NCBI RefSeq assembly: GCF_000346465.2 | Contig: NC_034014.1 | Coordinates: 6,826,507 to 6,890,506, forward strand | Length of the DNA stretch: 64,000 nucleotides | Direction: 5' to 3' | DNA from: Prunus persica | Lineage: Eukaryota; Streptophyta; Magnoliopsida; Rosales; Rosaceae | Shown: positions 47,729 to 59,639 of the stretch, piece after piece | Numbering within the stretch: the stretch's first letter is position 1 | Layout: each line of letters begins with the position of its first letter | Notes under the pieces: model-generated | The model's input: only the letters and a program-made list of their open reading frames with translations | The model's database searches: none | What the model was told of the DNA's origin: nothing | Program-made: the position numbers and the translations under genes

Positions 47729-47999
47729 TGTAACATCCCACATCGACTAATGGAGAGGGGGGTGATGTGCCTTATATGTATATGCCCACCTACATCTAGC
47801 ACGAGGCCTTTTGGGAGCTTACTGGCTTCGGAGTCATGGGAACTCTGAAGTTAAGCGAGTTTGGGCTAGAGTAATCCTAGGATGGGTGACCCATTGGGAA
47901 GTTGCTCGTGAGTTCCCAAAAACAAAACTGTGCGGGCAGAGAGGAGGACCCAAAGCGGACAATATCGTGCTACGACGGAGCCGATCCTGGAATGTGACA
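47729..47999 (+). mobile_element. Cassandra-type solo LTR, copy 1
   Basis: 271-bp LTR from TGTAACATCCCACATCG to GGAATGTGACA. The interior at about 47831-47917 is a diverged 5S rRNA gene: AACTCTGAAGTTAAGCG (box A region) and GGATGGGTGACC...TGGGAAG (box C region). This is the hallmark of Cassandra TRIM retrotransposons. Flanks are TCTGA and TATGA, a 5-bp duplication with one mismatch. There is no primer-binding site or second LTR, so it is a solo LTR. Confidence 0.88.
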
Positions 48000-50160
48000 T
48001 ATGATGAGAGCAGAGTCTTAAGCTTATATAAGGTTAGGTTAAGTCGTCTATACTCATCACCAAGGGCTTACTTAACTAACACTCTAAGCCCAACACTATA
48101 TCTATAAATGCCTGGAGAAGGTTAAACAAGCTAATTTGGATTTTTTTGCAATAAATAATGATCAACCTTTGAAGCAAGATTGATATGAGTTATCAATCCT
48201 GAGATGTGCAAAGCTTAAAATAAAAGAACACGTAGATATTTATTTTACGTGGTAAAACCCCACATCTGGGGAAAATCCACGGGACTCCTTAGTCCAGAAC
48301 GAATCCACTATAGAATTGAGATTACAAGAAATACACACACACACTTGTCCTAGACTCAATCTAGACAATGTTTACCGATTTCTTCGTAACTCAGCTTCTG
48401 TCACGGGATGATCTTCGACACTCCTTTTGTTGAATGCAATACTGGTCACGATTGCTTCAAGCTCACCGGAGGATAAACACACAAAGTGTCTTAGTGTCCT
48501 TAACCATATGAGACACCGACATGCATATGTATGCAATATGAATGATGAATGAATTCAATCAATCACCAAGCAACCGAAGCACTTGATGACTTCCCGAGTG
48601 AACTAAGTGCAGCAGCTTTTCCCAAAATATATTCAATATGCATCAATGATTTTAGACGTTGGAAAGCTACCTGTCACAAGAAGGCAAAACATCCTTTTAT
48701 TCAAAGCAAGTTTCTCACAGGAGAGAAACTTGCGAAACTACACTTCCAAAACAATTATAACTCTAAGACCAATTGAACTAAAACTCTTTGAACTTGGTGC
48801 AATATTATCTCCTCAATGAGATGCCACACAAGGGCCAAACACTTATCAAATTAACAATATAAATTCTGATTCAATTAAAATACAAAGTTTAATTCATTAA
48901 GGACTCTTAATGATGTCACCAACCGACTCATATTTTAACTTCAATTACAAAGACTCAAAACAAAACTTCAACTATAACTCCTATCATGAATGCATGATAT
49001 GTCATGATTTACCTGTTGTCAAGTTTCTCATATGGTCAGGGTATGCCTCGGAGGTATGAGATTGAAAGAGTAATGCCAAAACTTCTAGTAGCAATTCCTC
49101 ACAAACTAATTTTCAACCTATACTACAGTCTAAGAAATGCCAATACGATTTTCGTACTAACAATCTCCTTGTTTCACAAGGTTTTGGGCCTTAAGGTATT
49201 GTGCTAGTTCACAACCCATCATGTATTTGGCCTTTGTATTCTTTGTTGTTTTTGAATACAAACAATAGTCTAAATTACAAGGGGAGGAGGTTTCTCACAC
49301 GCATTATCAAAGTGTCACGGAGGTTCGAACCTAAGACCACTGATATGCAAATAAAAGTCATTTTTCACTGGACTAGACTCCATTGCAATAATCTTGACAA
49401 AAACAAACATATGAAATTTATTGAATAAGAGGATAAATAATTTTTTCCTTTCTTAGTTTGATACCTTTTCTCGAAAAAGTAAATTGAGGAGATACTTTCA
49501 GAAGCCAATTACTATTTGTTACATGGCCTGAGAATCTAACCAAATGTTACATATGAATAGCTAATCACAAATTAAACTTCTATTGCAGCTAGCGCAGGTA
49601 AGTATAGTTCCTCCATACATTTTGTATTTTTTTTGGTCTGTGTCCATACATTTTGTTTATTTGCTCTTACTTTAGGTGGTCTTTAATCTAACCTACCACC
49701 TCCTCCACATCGGTCCAAATCCCCAAAATAATGGAAAAGCAAAAACTTAAGGCATTGTTGTACAATAATGAAGGTATTTTACCTATATTATTATTGAGTG
49801 CGAATAGACATTGCACACTAACCAAGCAATCCCTAAATTGACTAATTAAGAAAAGGACTAACAGATAGAGATAGAGTGATGCTGCAATGCAAAGCAATTA
49901 CACATTACACAATCTTATATTATAATTCATTTGAATTATATTGCACTAACTAATTTATTATATGAAACAAGAGATATAACGAGTAATTTATAATCAAATA
50001 GGAGATTTGTAGGTCAAGTGATTAATAACACTCACACATCTTGCAAGATTTCGTTCCTAAGTTGCTTGCTGGTAAATATTAGTAAACTTTTTACCGCAAG
50101 TAAGACTGAGTCAAAGTCGGGAAAGAATCTAATTTATCCAGTTGCTCAATGTGAAGTGAA
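48000..50160. other. Intergenic, possible LTR remains
   Basis: At about 48190-48480 a segment with GTGGTAAAACCCCAC and GGGGAAAATCCACGGGACTCC resembles the leader of a retrotransposon LTR, but ends are not visible. The rest to 50160 is AT-rich with no supported gene. Confidence 0.35.
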
Positions 50161-50167
50161 GCCAGCC

Positions 50168-50170
<3 letters not shown>

Positions 50171-50212
<42 letters not shown>

Positions 50213-50428
50213 CGAATTTCTAGAAAAAGGTGTAGGTAGAGTGAGGGAAGAGTACGTGTGCATCGGGTGAGTGTAGTGTCTCGTGGGTTTTGGTCGACAT
50301 GTCAAGCGGTACCAGTCTTCTCTTGTCTTTGTATTATCAACTTTCTCTCTCTGTCACTCACTGACAGTCTTTCATGGGCCCCACTTCTCTCTCTCTGCCC
50401 ACTCAGCTCTCACGGACGGCACCACCCT

Positions 50429-50484
<56 letters not shown>

Positions 50485-50836
50485 TTTAGAGCTCATATGG
50501 TCCTCATACAATTATAGCATAATCATTTTTCACCTCATCAATTGCTGGCTGTAAAGGCAACTCACTTTTCTTTCTCTATATCTAGCCTTTACCCTTTTCA
50601 AATCAAGCCTTTGATTTCATCTTTTAAAACTTTCCCACTTCTATTTTTTTAAGCTCATGTACGCACAAAGATTAGTTTTCACCACATTCATAAGGAAAAG
50701 GCAAAAAGAAGAAAATATTGATTTGTAGATATATATATATATATATTATTGAGTAAAAGGAGAGAATGGGGTCTAGCGGTCCAGCTGAGTCTATGGCTGA
50801 CCGACTTTGGGAGAGCAGCCGTGTTAGATAAAGGGA

Positions 50837-50872
<36 letters not shown>
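50171..50872. repeat. GA/CT microsatellites upstream of the IDD gene
   Basis: Three long dinucleotide runs: (GA)n 50171-50209, (CT)n 50432-50478 and (GA)n about 50839-50872, at about 1.0, 0.75 and 0.3 kb before the ATG at 51179. GA/CT repeats of this kind are binding sites for plant BBR/BPC factors; a fourth run follows the gene at 53179-53235. Confidence 0.85.
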
Positions 50873-50875
<3 letters not shown>

Positions 50876-51178
50876 AATATTCTCTTTTCCTTTCATTTTC
50901 TGTATGTTTGGCATTTTTCTTTCCAAGTTCAAGCAGAGTAAAAAGTTTTCCCAGAAAACAAAAAGAGCTTCATTTGGGTTCTTAATTTGTTCTCAGCGAT
51001 CCAAAATTCCAATACATGCACTGAGATTTCTTGTATTGTCTTCTTAATTATAGTAGTAAATCCTTTTTTTTTTGTTTCTTAATTTGTTTTAGTAGTTTTA
51101 GCTTCTTCTCTTGTTACTTCTTTTGTCTTAGCAAGTTTTAGAACGCAACCCGTTACTTCTAATTACTTCAGATTCAAT

Positions 51179-53024
51179 ATGATGTCCGAAGATGGGCTCT
51201 CAATTCCCTCCACCATCAAAGGGTTAGCTCAAGAACTAAGTTCCAGCCCTAACCCTAACCCTAATACCGATAATCAGCTCAAGAGGAAGAGGAATTTACC
51301 TGGAACTCCAGGAAAGTGTATTTTCATCTCCACCTTGCAACTTCACACACTTCACTTCTTTAGCTTTGTCTATTGATCAACTCAATATTCATCTTGTATT
51401 CTTTTTTTAAACTTTTTGTTTGATATTGGTTACTTCAATAATTCAATTGCAGATCCAGATGCAGAAGTCATAGCTTTGTCCCCAAAATCTCTAATGGCCA
51501 CAAACCGATTCGTTTGCGAAATATGCAACAAGGGATTCCAGAGAGACCAGAACTTGCAGCTTCACCGACGCGGCCACAACCTTCCATGGAAGCTCAAACA
51601 AAGATCAAACAAAGAAGTGATTCGAAAAAAGGTGTACGTGTGCCCGGAAAGGACATGCGTGCACCACGAGCCTTCCCGAGCACTCGGAGACCTCACCGGA
51701 ATCAAAAAGCACTTCAGCCGAAAGCACGGTGAGAAGAAATGGAAGTGTGAGAAATGCTCAAAGAAATACGCAGTTCAATCGGATTGGAAGGCTCATAGCA
51801 AGGTTTGTGGGACTAGAGAGTATAGATGTGACTGTGGCACACTTTTTTCCAGGTAACTGTTTTTCCAACATGTTCTCTTTAATTATAACAAAAATTCCCT
51901 ACTTTATATGATTAATTTGGGAAAATAATTAATATATATATATTTAATGCTCTCATAACGTAGAGGCTTTAATGGGGGTTCTATTTGAATTTAAAGCTTT
52001 ATGCACAATTCGGGTACCGATTGTTTACTAAATTTTGTTACACAGGAAGGACAGCTTCATAACTCATCGAGCTTTCTGTGATGCATTGGCGGCTGAAGAA
52101 AGTGCAAGGTTTGGTTCAGCTTCAACTACCAATATGAATCCAAGCTTCATCAATGGGTGCAATAATATTACCAACATTAACCCTCATCATCAACCACCAA
52201 GAATCCCTCATTTTATACCAATGTTTCAGCAAGAATTTGCTGGCTCAGACCCTGCTGCCGCCAACAATTCTCATCTCAATTCCAATGCTTTTATGCCGGA
52301 ATTGGTGGCGACAGCTTCTATGGACATGTTTGGATCTTCATCGTCATCACAGACGCAGTGGCTCATCAACAACACTAAGTTCCCGGAAGAGGCATCGTTT
52401 AATCTCTCCATGTCATCTTCGTCGTTGGCTCGGGGACTTAAGGAGGAATTAGAAGAATCCAAAGGAAGTTTGTCTGGAACGATAAGTGCTTCTGCTACCT
52501 CTTTCTATAACAACAACAATCACCAACACCAACCCATGTCAGCCACAGCACTTTTGCAAAAAGCAGCTCAAATGGGATCTACAAGAAGCAGCAACAACAA
52601 CAACAACAACAACAACAACCCAGCGACAACATTCAACGACACTGCCTTTGGTTTCATGAGCACATCGTCCAATTCTTCCCACAATATGTCAAACCAGCTC
52701 AGTTCATATGGCCACCACCACAACAAAAATGAAGTTGAGAGCTTCAATGATTTGGTGAATTCCATGTCTTCTTCAACTCCAGCAACCACAATTCGAGACG
52801 GATCGTTGTTCTCTAGCTCCTTCTTGAGCAACAAACACTTGATGAATATGCCTGGAGCAGCCAATCTGATAAAACAAAGCCAAAGTGAGCAAAGTAGTCT
52901 AACTAGAGATTTTCTCGGAGTAGGAGGCGATGCGATTAGCGGAGTGCCCTTCTTTCAACAAGAGCTAGCCAAGTTAGCTTCAATGGGTGACTTGAGTCAA
53001 TACACTAGTAGTGGTCATCAATGA
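51179..53024 (+). CDS. C2H2 zinc-finger transcription factor, IDD/BIRD family (505 aa)
   Basis: Nuclear INDETERMINATE DOMAIN factor; relatives act in radial patterning with SHR/SCR, gibberellin signalling or metabolism. Exons 51179-51317, 51453-51852, 52046-53024. Basic NLS KRKRN (35-39). Four fingers: C68/C71/H84/H88; C110/C115/H133/H138; C145/C148/H161/C165; C172/C174/H187/C191, with HNLPWKLKQR, GEKKWKCEKCSKKYAVQSDWKAHSK split across fingers 2-3, and RDSFITHRAFCDALA-like text. The tail has a poly-Asn run (363-371), the MSATALLQKAAQMG motif (344-357) and LTRDFLGVG (465-473), both family signatures. Oddity: the family-typical first donor after ACTCCAG reads GA instead of GT; the only in-frame GT is six bases on, replacing the usual P-D-P by P-G-K-Y-P. 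Closest subgroup appears to be MAGPIE/NUTCRACKER/JACKDAW-like. Confidence 0.92.
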
Positions 53025-53176
53025 GAGCCCTATACATTAATTACTAAGCTACCTAAAAGAGAGCCTTGTTGGTCTCTATATACTAGAGTTTTATTAGATG
53101 AAATGTATACCAATGGAAACTAGATTAAGAGGATAACGAGTCTGAGTTTGCACTCAAAAAAGCAAGTGAGTCAACT

Positions 53177-53178
<2 letters not shown>

Positions 53179-53235
<57 letters not shown>
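53179..53235 (+). repeat. (GA)n microsatellite after the IDD gene
   Basis: An almost pure GA run of about 57 bp, 155 bp after the stop codon and so probably inside the 3' UTR. Confidence 0.85.
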
Positions 53236-53236
<1 letters not shown>

Positions 53237-53244
53237 CCAGTGCA

Positions 53245-56200
53245 TGTTCATGTTGGGAGAGAGAAAGGCTAAACAAAAAGAGACTTCATTGGCTTAAAGA
53301 GAGGGCCCTCCATGCATGTAGTAGATTTTTTTTTCTTTTGTGTTTTCATCTTTGGAATTTTAGTCTTTCTTGTCATTTCATTTGATAAAAGGCTAAAGTT
53401 TAAATTGTATCATTTTTGGTTGTGTGACCTATGTCGCTGCCTTTTCCCACTGTCAACATTTTCCACCGTCAATTTTAAATAAAGGAATCTAACGTACGTG
53501 GGTGTGGGCCTAATTAGCCTATTCACGTTCAGCTAAATGATAGCAGAAAAGTTTAATGACAATGGAGTTGGCTCTGTTTATTATTAGATTTGAGGTAATT
53601 TGCATTCCCAAGTAATAATGTTAGGTTAAATATACAATTAACAAACGTTTGTCAATTGTTGGCCTTACCTAATATGCCTTACTATGCGACATGCTTGTGA
53701 TTTATAACTCTAATCCAGTTACAGATATGAGCTTAGCTAAGTTGGTTAAAGTGAATATACTCTCCACACTCTGCACCCGAGTTCGAATTAAAGTAGATTA
53801 TCGCTTGTATAACCTCTAATCCAATCTTTTATTCCTTATTAAACAATGATGCATTTAATTTTTATGTAATATAATAATTTTTTTTAAACGCACATGCTAT
53901 TAATATTTATCAATCATGCATGTACCATACATTATTCAAATATAATCTCATTTTAGTTATCAACTCAAAAATTATCATAACACCATGGGTGGGAAAATGG
54001 TTCATAGAAGTCATTTTATAAATAGGTAAATTTGTTTTAAAATTTTAAAGATAAGGTGAGTGAGAAAATAGGACAAGAGAGTGGAAATAGCTGTACTTCT
54101 AGAAAATTAATGTAGGAAGAGATTAAGAGCAAAATTAGGAGAAAGTGGAAAGTGAGGAGTCTATAATTACCATACTGTACACTTTCGCTTTCGCTTTCAA
54201 TTCTATATTACTAATTATTTTTAAATAATAAATGTATGTGGTACTTCATAAAGTCTTTCAATTCTACATGACTATCACTATGTAACCCATAAGTCTACTT
54301 TTGACGCCCAACATTTTGTTTTTTTGGACAATTTAAATTCCAACATGATTTATTTCGTTTTCATAATATCTTTGCTTCGATATGTAGTATTTTGATGTAG
54401 TTAGGTTGTGAATTAGAATTTGGGATTTCTTCTAAAATAAGAAAGAAAAGTATCACTAGATTAAGAGCTAGCTAGTTATCAGTACAACATGACGATGAGG
54501 AAATCATAACACCTTCTTATTTAGAATTTTTTTTCTTTGAAAATTTCAACAGTAGATATTTGTACATACCTATAACCTTTGTTCTTCATCTAATTACTTG
54601 GCGCAAATAAAGGGGAAATTGATGATAATACTGAGGAAATTAAACTACATGCTTCAATGTCGACTTCATGTCAAATCGATGTGGTCTTAACGTCAACCTT
54701 GATGGCTTGCGGAATTCCCAAGTTATCCAATGATGTCAACGAGAGGGAAATCATTGATAGTTTCTCTTATTTCAGTTTTAGTTTCTTGATCAGAAAGAAG
54801 AGAATGTTACTAATATGATGATGAGGGAAATCATGATGTTTTTACCAAACAAGTATTCAATTAATTAAAGCAAAAATTCAAAGAAATAAATCATTAATAG
54901 AACGATATTGAACTATCAAAATGATGATGAAAGCGAATGACAAAAACCCCGCCCTGCTTAGAGTATTTCTGGTCTCTCTGCCTAGTGTTTACCTTGTTTT
55001 TTCTTGTATGCCATATTAGCAATAAATAAGAAAGGCTTGAATTCCTTCTAATCTCTTTAATAAATTATTATCTCTTATACGGAAGGGAGGTAGGGTATTG
55101 GTTAGTTCAACGATCAAACCCTTATGTGTAGAGTGACTTGCCTAATCCTCTTACCCTCTATCTACTGCAATTTTACTTCGATTCCCTTTAATAAAGTACT
55201 ATTGCTTTGTTTCAAAGAAAAAATAAGAAGGTTCTTTTAGGAGCAATAGTTCCTCAACTTATGTCTAATTTGCATTTTGGTCCTAAAAGTTAAAAGATAA
55301 CTCTTGTGGTCGCTTAACTTCACTTTCTCTCGCGTTGTTGGCCATGACGTCATAATGTTATATTTTCCGTCAAATATAAAGGCAAAATGATCATTTTAGG
55401 CAGTTTTCAATTATTCGTCTTTTTATAAGAAATGGTTGCTGAATCGTCGAGGATTCAAGGCGGCTTTGAAAGGTAGCCCCTCGACGGGTACATGGATTCT
55501 CCAAATTTTTTTTGTTGGGGATAGGTGTGGGGACGGAAATGGTATTACCATACCCGGCCTTGAACCGGCCCGTTGCCAACCCTATGAGTGAAGTTCGGGA
55601 CTACCAAAGCCAATATTCGAGTTGGATGACTAAAATATAAATCGGTTTTAAATTCAAGGACCATTGCTTCGAAAACGCTGGTTAAAAAAAAATTTAACAT
55701 ATTTTTCTCATACACAGTTTTTACCAAACATCACAATGCTTAGGGTCACACTTTTTAACACAATAACATTAGGATACTACTTGCCTCCTTACTTGTAAGG
55801 AGATACTTCTCCTTACTGTGAATCATAGTTTGACACATATGCAAAAATAATTCATCAAAACACACAAAATGAAAACTTATGCACACATGTCACACTGCTA
55901 TTGACAGAAATATAGAAGCTTCTACTTATATGGTAAGTAGGAAAATATTTTCCATAACGCTATTCAAACTAAAGATCAAATTAGTAGTTTTAAATTGCGA
56001 TTATCTGATGCAAACAGTGCACCAACACGGAATAAGTTGGGTTACTTTTATTGGATTATACTCCTTAGATAACATCATATTTGAAGGGTTACTAAAGATT
56101 TTATTCAGTCCACCCTAAATTTTCTTTTGAATGAATACATGGTGTAAGATTAAAATTTTATTTAAAAAAAAAAAATCCTAAATTGAATACTAAACCGTAC

Positions 56201-56740
56201 AATTGTAAGACCTACACATATGTTATAGTCAAAAGTGAAATTCAAATTTAATGAATAAGTGGATACCATTTGGTGTTATATTAAAAGCATGTTTTCCAAC
56301 AACCAAAAAGTGGATTCTATTTCTATTAGAGATATGCAATTCGAAAGGTTTAAAAATAGTTTTATTGATTGTTGGTAGGTCATACTTAGATTGTGCATCA
56401 ATTGATTGAATAGACATTACATGTAGACTTAGCATTACTCTCAATCATCTAACGTATCACTTGGTTTACAATCTGAGAGCATCTCCAACAACAGTAGTAT
56501 ATAAAATTCTTTAAATTGAAGTTTAAATGTTGACCAATCTGGCAATTTGAAAAGTTTTATTTGCTTACTTGAATATTTTTTGCTCCAACAGACTCTTCAA
56601 TTCAATTAATGCAATATCATGAAAACGAATAAAAAATATGAAAACATGTAAAAAAAATGTCTACATATATTATATGAATAGAAAAAATGTATGTTTTTAA
56701 CATTTTCAAGGTAGGTTTTGTTTTTCCAAAGTGAAATTAA
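53245..56740. other. Intergenic, decayed repeats
   Basis: No gene seen. At about 55240-55670 the two sides carry diverged inverted similarity (AGCAATAGTTCCTCAACT left; AGCAATGGTCCTTGAATT from the right), the look of an old TIR transposon without detectable target duplication. About 55085-55230 looks like a retroposon 3' tail. Confidence 0.4.
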
Positions 56741-56747
56741 CTGTTGG

Positions 56748-57694
56748 CTTATTTATGGATATGTCCCATGTGCTTTTAAAATAGTCAGATTACCACATGT
56801 TCTTTGAAATGTCTCAATATACCACTTATACTTTCAATAAGTGTCTCACGTTAGCTATTCTGTCAGATTTGAGAGAAGTTCCACTAGCAAATGTGGCCCC
56901 CCACTTCTTTTCAATCTCTTAACAAGGGAGATGAGGGGTTAGTCAGGTTGAGAAAAAGGGGAAATTTGGGAGAAGAAGGTTGGGTTGAGGGAATTTCATA
57001 TTTGGAAGAAAATGAGGAATTTGATTTGGGAATTTCAGATTTGGGAGATCCCCACAACATTCAAACCATCATTCTTCTCCCCAATATGAAATTTCCAAAT
57101 CAAATTCCCTTTTTTCTCCCAATGTAAGATCCCACATCAACTAACAGAGAGGGGGGTGATGTGCCTTATATGTGCACACCCGCATCCATCTAGCACGAGG
57201 CCTTTTGGGAGCTCACTGACTTCGGAGTCATGGGAACTCCGAAGTTAAGCAAGTTGGGGGCTAGAGCAATCCCAGGATGGGTGACCCATTGGGAAGTTGC
57301 TCTTGAGTTCCCAGAAACAAAACCGTGAGGGCAGAGAAGGGGGCCCAAAGCGGACAATATCGTGCTACGGCAGAGTTGATCCCGGGATGTGACACCAAAA
57401 TCCCTCATTTTCTCCCAAATATGAACCTCCAGATTCCCAAATCTGAAATTCCCTCAACCTAACATTCTTCTCCCAAATTCTCCATTTTCTCAACCTGACT
57501 AACCCTTCCTCTCCCTTGTTAAGAGATTGAAAAGAAGTGGGGACCACATCAGCTAACAGAACTTCTCTAAAATCTGACGGAGTAGCTAGCGTGAGACACT
57601 TATTGAAAGTATAGGTGGTATATTGAGACATTTCAAAGAACATGTGGTAATTTGAGACTATTTTGAAAGCACAAGGAGCATATTCATAAATAAG
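56748..57694. mobile_element. Long inverted-repeat element, split by a Cassandra LTR
   Basis: Two arms of about 300 bp in opposite orientation: 56748-57060 and about 57400-57694. Outer ends are CTTATTTATGGATATG and CTTATTTATGAATATG (reverse complement). Shared inner blocks include ACCACATGTTCTTTGAAATG, GTCTCAATATACCAC and TCTTAACAAGGGAGA. The centre holds the LTR at 57123-57394; without it the element is about 675 bp. No target duplication is evident, so the class (MULE-like or foldback) is open. Confidence 0.75.
57123..57394 (+). mobile_element. Cassandra-type solo LTR, copy 2
   Basis: 272 bp, TGTAAGATCCCACATC to GGGATGTGACA, with the same 5S rRNA-like core as copy 1 (AACTCCGAAGTTAAGC, GGATGGGTGACC, TGGGAAG). 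Flanks CCCAA and CCAAA differ at one position. It lies near the centre of the inverted-repeat element and postdates it. Confidence 0.88.
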
Positions 57695-57699
57695 TCTTA

Positions 57700-58357
57700 A
57701 ATGTTTGAAAAGCCAAAATTAGCTTACCAGTCATGAGGAGAGAGAAAGAGGTTGCAACTTTAATGGCTAAGGTTGAAGAGGTTGTTTAAAAGAGTTTTTC
57801 TAATGTAGCTCATCTATTTTAAAATTCCAAAGCTATTGAAGAGGCTGTTGGAGATGCTCTTACGTACTTAGTTGTCAAAGTAATATTTGCCAGATCCCAT
57901 AAAAGTCAATGCCAAGTATGCTTATAGAAATCAAGACTTCGACAGATAAATCTTCATTTTTTTCAAAAAAAAAATTTTGTGGTCGAGTTTGGGGTGAATG
58001 GGCTACTGTAATTTGCTTTTCTTCAAGCTGAAGCATTCATGACATGATCATTCTTATTCTGAAATAAATTCAAAATGGTACTTCAAAAGTGCAAAAGGAA
58101 TGATCAAGACACACATGCACTTTCCTATAGGAATTTATACAGATTTCTCAAAATACACAGAATCACAAAAGGAATGTAATACAAATACAGATTACAATGA
58201 ACAAACAAATTAAGAACCCCATGAAATTCATTAGTTACACAGTATTTGGTATCTTGTATATATGATCACAAACTGGCATATATAATTCCACCGTGTGCGT
58301 AAACTTTAATCCAACTCCAGCATAATATCCATTGGCACAAAGTAATCAACAATTCTG
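57700..58357. other. Intergenic and FLA1 3' flank
   Basis: Unassigned AT-rich sequence; the part next to 58357 should be the 3' UTR of the minus-strand FLA gene. Confidence 0.4.
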
Positions 58358-59254
58358 TCACAAAAAGCTTAGAGCTGCAGCAGCAACCACAGCAACTCCA
58401 ATGGAGACAATGGCATTAATCTTGGGGATCAGACAAGGAACAGCACCAGACTTCACTTCAGCAACATCAGGAGTAGTGTCATCAGAATCCGATGATGAAG
58501 ACTCCTTCTTAGGCTTCTCTTGTGCAGGTGCCGGAGCGGGTGACGGTTGGTGATGCTTGGGAGCAAAAACACCATAAGGCTGGAGCACACTGTTAACTTT
58601 GTAAATAGCAATTTGATTATCAGAGTAGACAGTGCCTGAAATGGAGGTGTTCACAAGGCCAGTGGAAATGTTGACTGAACTGCCTGTTGTGGTAATGTTT
58701 AGTGGATACTCAAATCCAGTTCCAGCTTGGGTTCTCACTGGATTGCTGAGAGTTTGAAAGTTTTGGATTGTGAGAAAATCTGGGATCAGATGGAATTGTA
58801 AGAGCTGCACTTTTTGCTCATCGCCCAAAGAGTTGAGTGAGCCTGTGCTGAGCCTTGAGAAGGCACTGTCAGTTGGGGCTAAAACGGTGAGTTGGCTATT
58901 TGAGTTGTTGAGTTGACTGTAGAGCTGTCTATCAATTTGGGTGCTTTTTAAAAGGCGGATGAAGACATTGAAGCCACCTGCTTTTTCAAGGATTTTGGTG
59001 ATGTTGGTTGGGCCTGGAGGTGCAGGGGCATCAGCTGGTGGTGCTGGAACTGCTGGCCCTGTAATTGATGGGGCAGCTGGGGCAATTGGGGCAGCTGGGG
59101 CAATTGGAGCAGCTGGGGCAACTGGGGCTGCAGGAGCAGCAGGAGCAGCAGCAGGGGCTGCGGCAGGAGCTTGGGCTAAGGTTTTGGTGCAATGGAAGAG
59201 CAAGATAAGTAGAAGTGTGAGTGAGAAAAGAGGCTGATGCTGAAGCTTTACCAT
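58358..59254 (-). CDS. FLA: Fasciclin-like arabinogalactan protein, FLA11/12-like (298 aa)
   Basis: Secreted, GPI-anchored cell-wall/plasma-membrane proteoglycan; FLA11/12-type members are linked to secondary walls and stem or fibre mechanics. Single exon, ATG at 59254. Signal peptide 1-27 (hydrophobic LLLILLF core, cut near LAQ). An Ala-Pro-rich region (28-80) follows, expanded by repeats of the APAAPI type and a likely site of O-glycosylation. One fasciclin domain (about 84-226) shows H1 QLTVLAPTDSAF (121-132) and H2 SGTVYSDNQIAIYKVNSVL, with N-glycosylation sites at NIT, NNS, NIT, NIS and NTS. Then PSPAPAPA, an acidic Ser/Asp stretch, and a C-terminal GPI signal with a hydrophobic tail (about 281-298). 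Tandem paralogue of the gene at 61069. Confidence 0.94.
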   Translation of the reverse strand: MVKLQHQPLFSLTLLLILLFHCTKTLAQAPAAAPAAAPAAPAAPVAPAAPIAPAAPIAPAAPSITGPAVPAPPADAPAPPGPTNITKILEKAGGFNVFIRLLKSTQIDRQLYSQLNNSNSQLTVLAPTDSAFSRLSTGSLNSLGDEQKVQLLQFHLIPDFLTIQNFQTLSNPVRTQAGTGFEYPLNITTTGSSVNISTGLVNTSISGTVYSDNQIAIYKVNSVLQPYGVFAPKHHQPSPAPAPAQEKPKKESSSSDSDDTTPDVAEVKSGAVPCLIPKINAIVSIGVAVVAAAALSFL

Positions 59255-59398
59255 CTTGTTTTTTGAGTGTGGTGGGGTTTTGGCTGCTTAATTTGCTTGA
59301 AAACAAATAATGCCAAAGCAAGAGTGGTGCTTGCATGCACAAGGTGTTTGATATTTTGTGCAAGTGTTTGATATGAGTTTTGGGGGGAGTGGAGAGAG

Positions 59399-59408
59399 TT
59401 TTTATAAG
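59399..59408 (-). promoter_or_regulatory. TATA box of FLA1
   Basis: CTTATAAAAA on the minus strand, about 145 bp before the ATG. The same motif with the same downstream context lies in front of the second FLA gene. Confidence 0.65.
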
Positions 59409-59469
59409 TGGTGGGAGATGAGGGATTTAGGTGAGGAGGGTGATAATTATTTGATCAGTTATACAACCT

Positions 59470-59512
59470 TCGCAGTTAGCATGTCTGTCTTTGTTGGGAA
59501 GGTGAGAGAGAG
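59470..59512 (-). promoter_or_regulatory. Conserved upstream block of the FLA pair
   Basis: A block of about 43 bp containing AACCTTCGCAGTTAGCATGT and CTGTCTTTGTTGGGAAGGTGAG on the plus strand is almost unchanged upstream of both FLA genes (here and at about 62114-62156), about 60-70 bp farther from the gene than the TATA box. It is better conserved than its surroundings, suggesting a shared regulatory element. Confidence 0.45.
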
Positions 59513-59639
59513 GAAATGTAGAGTGAGATTGTGGTGTTAGAGCTACTAGTTTGCTTTCATCTAATCATTTGCCAAGAGAGAGGGAATGAATGTAGTGAGA
59601 TTGTAGTGTCAGAGCTACTAGCTAGCTTGCTTTATGTCA

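Noticed and set aside
47831..47917. 5S rRNA gene
   Set aside because: Both 5S-like segments (here and at about 57220-57310) are diverged and embedded in TG...CA LTR ends of the Cassandra type, so they are retroelement parts rather than rRNA genes.
52568..52864. Minus-strand Leu-rich ORF in the IDD gene
   Set aside because: It is the reverse frame of the poly-Asn coding repeat and has no independent support.
58941..59237. Gly/Ala-rich ORF on the plus strand
   Set aside because: It is the antisense shadow of the FLA Ala-Pro repeats.
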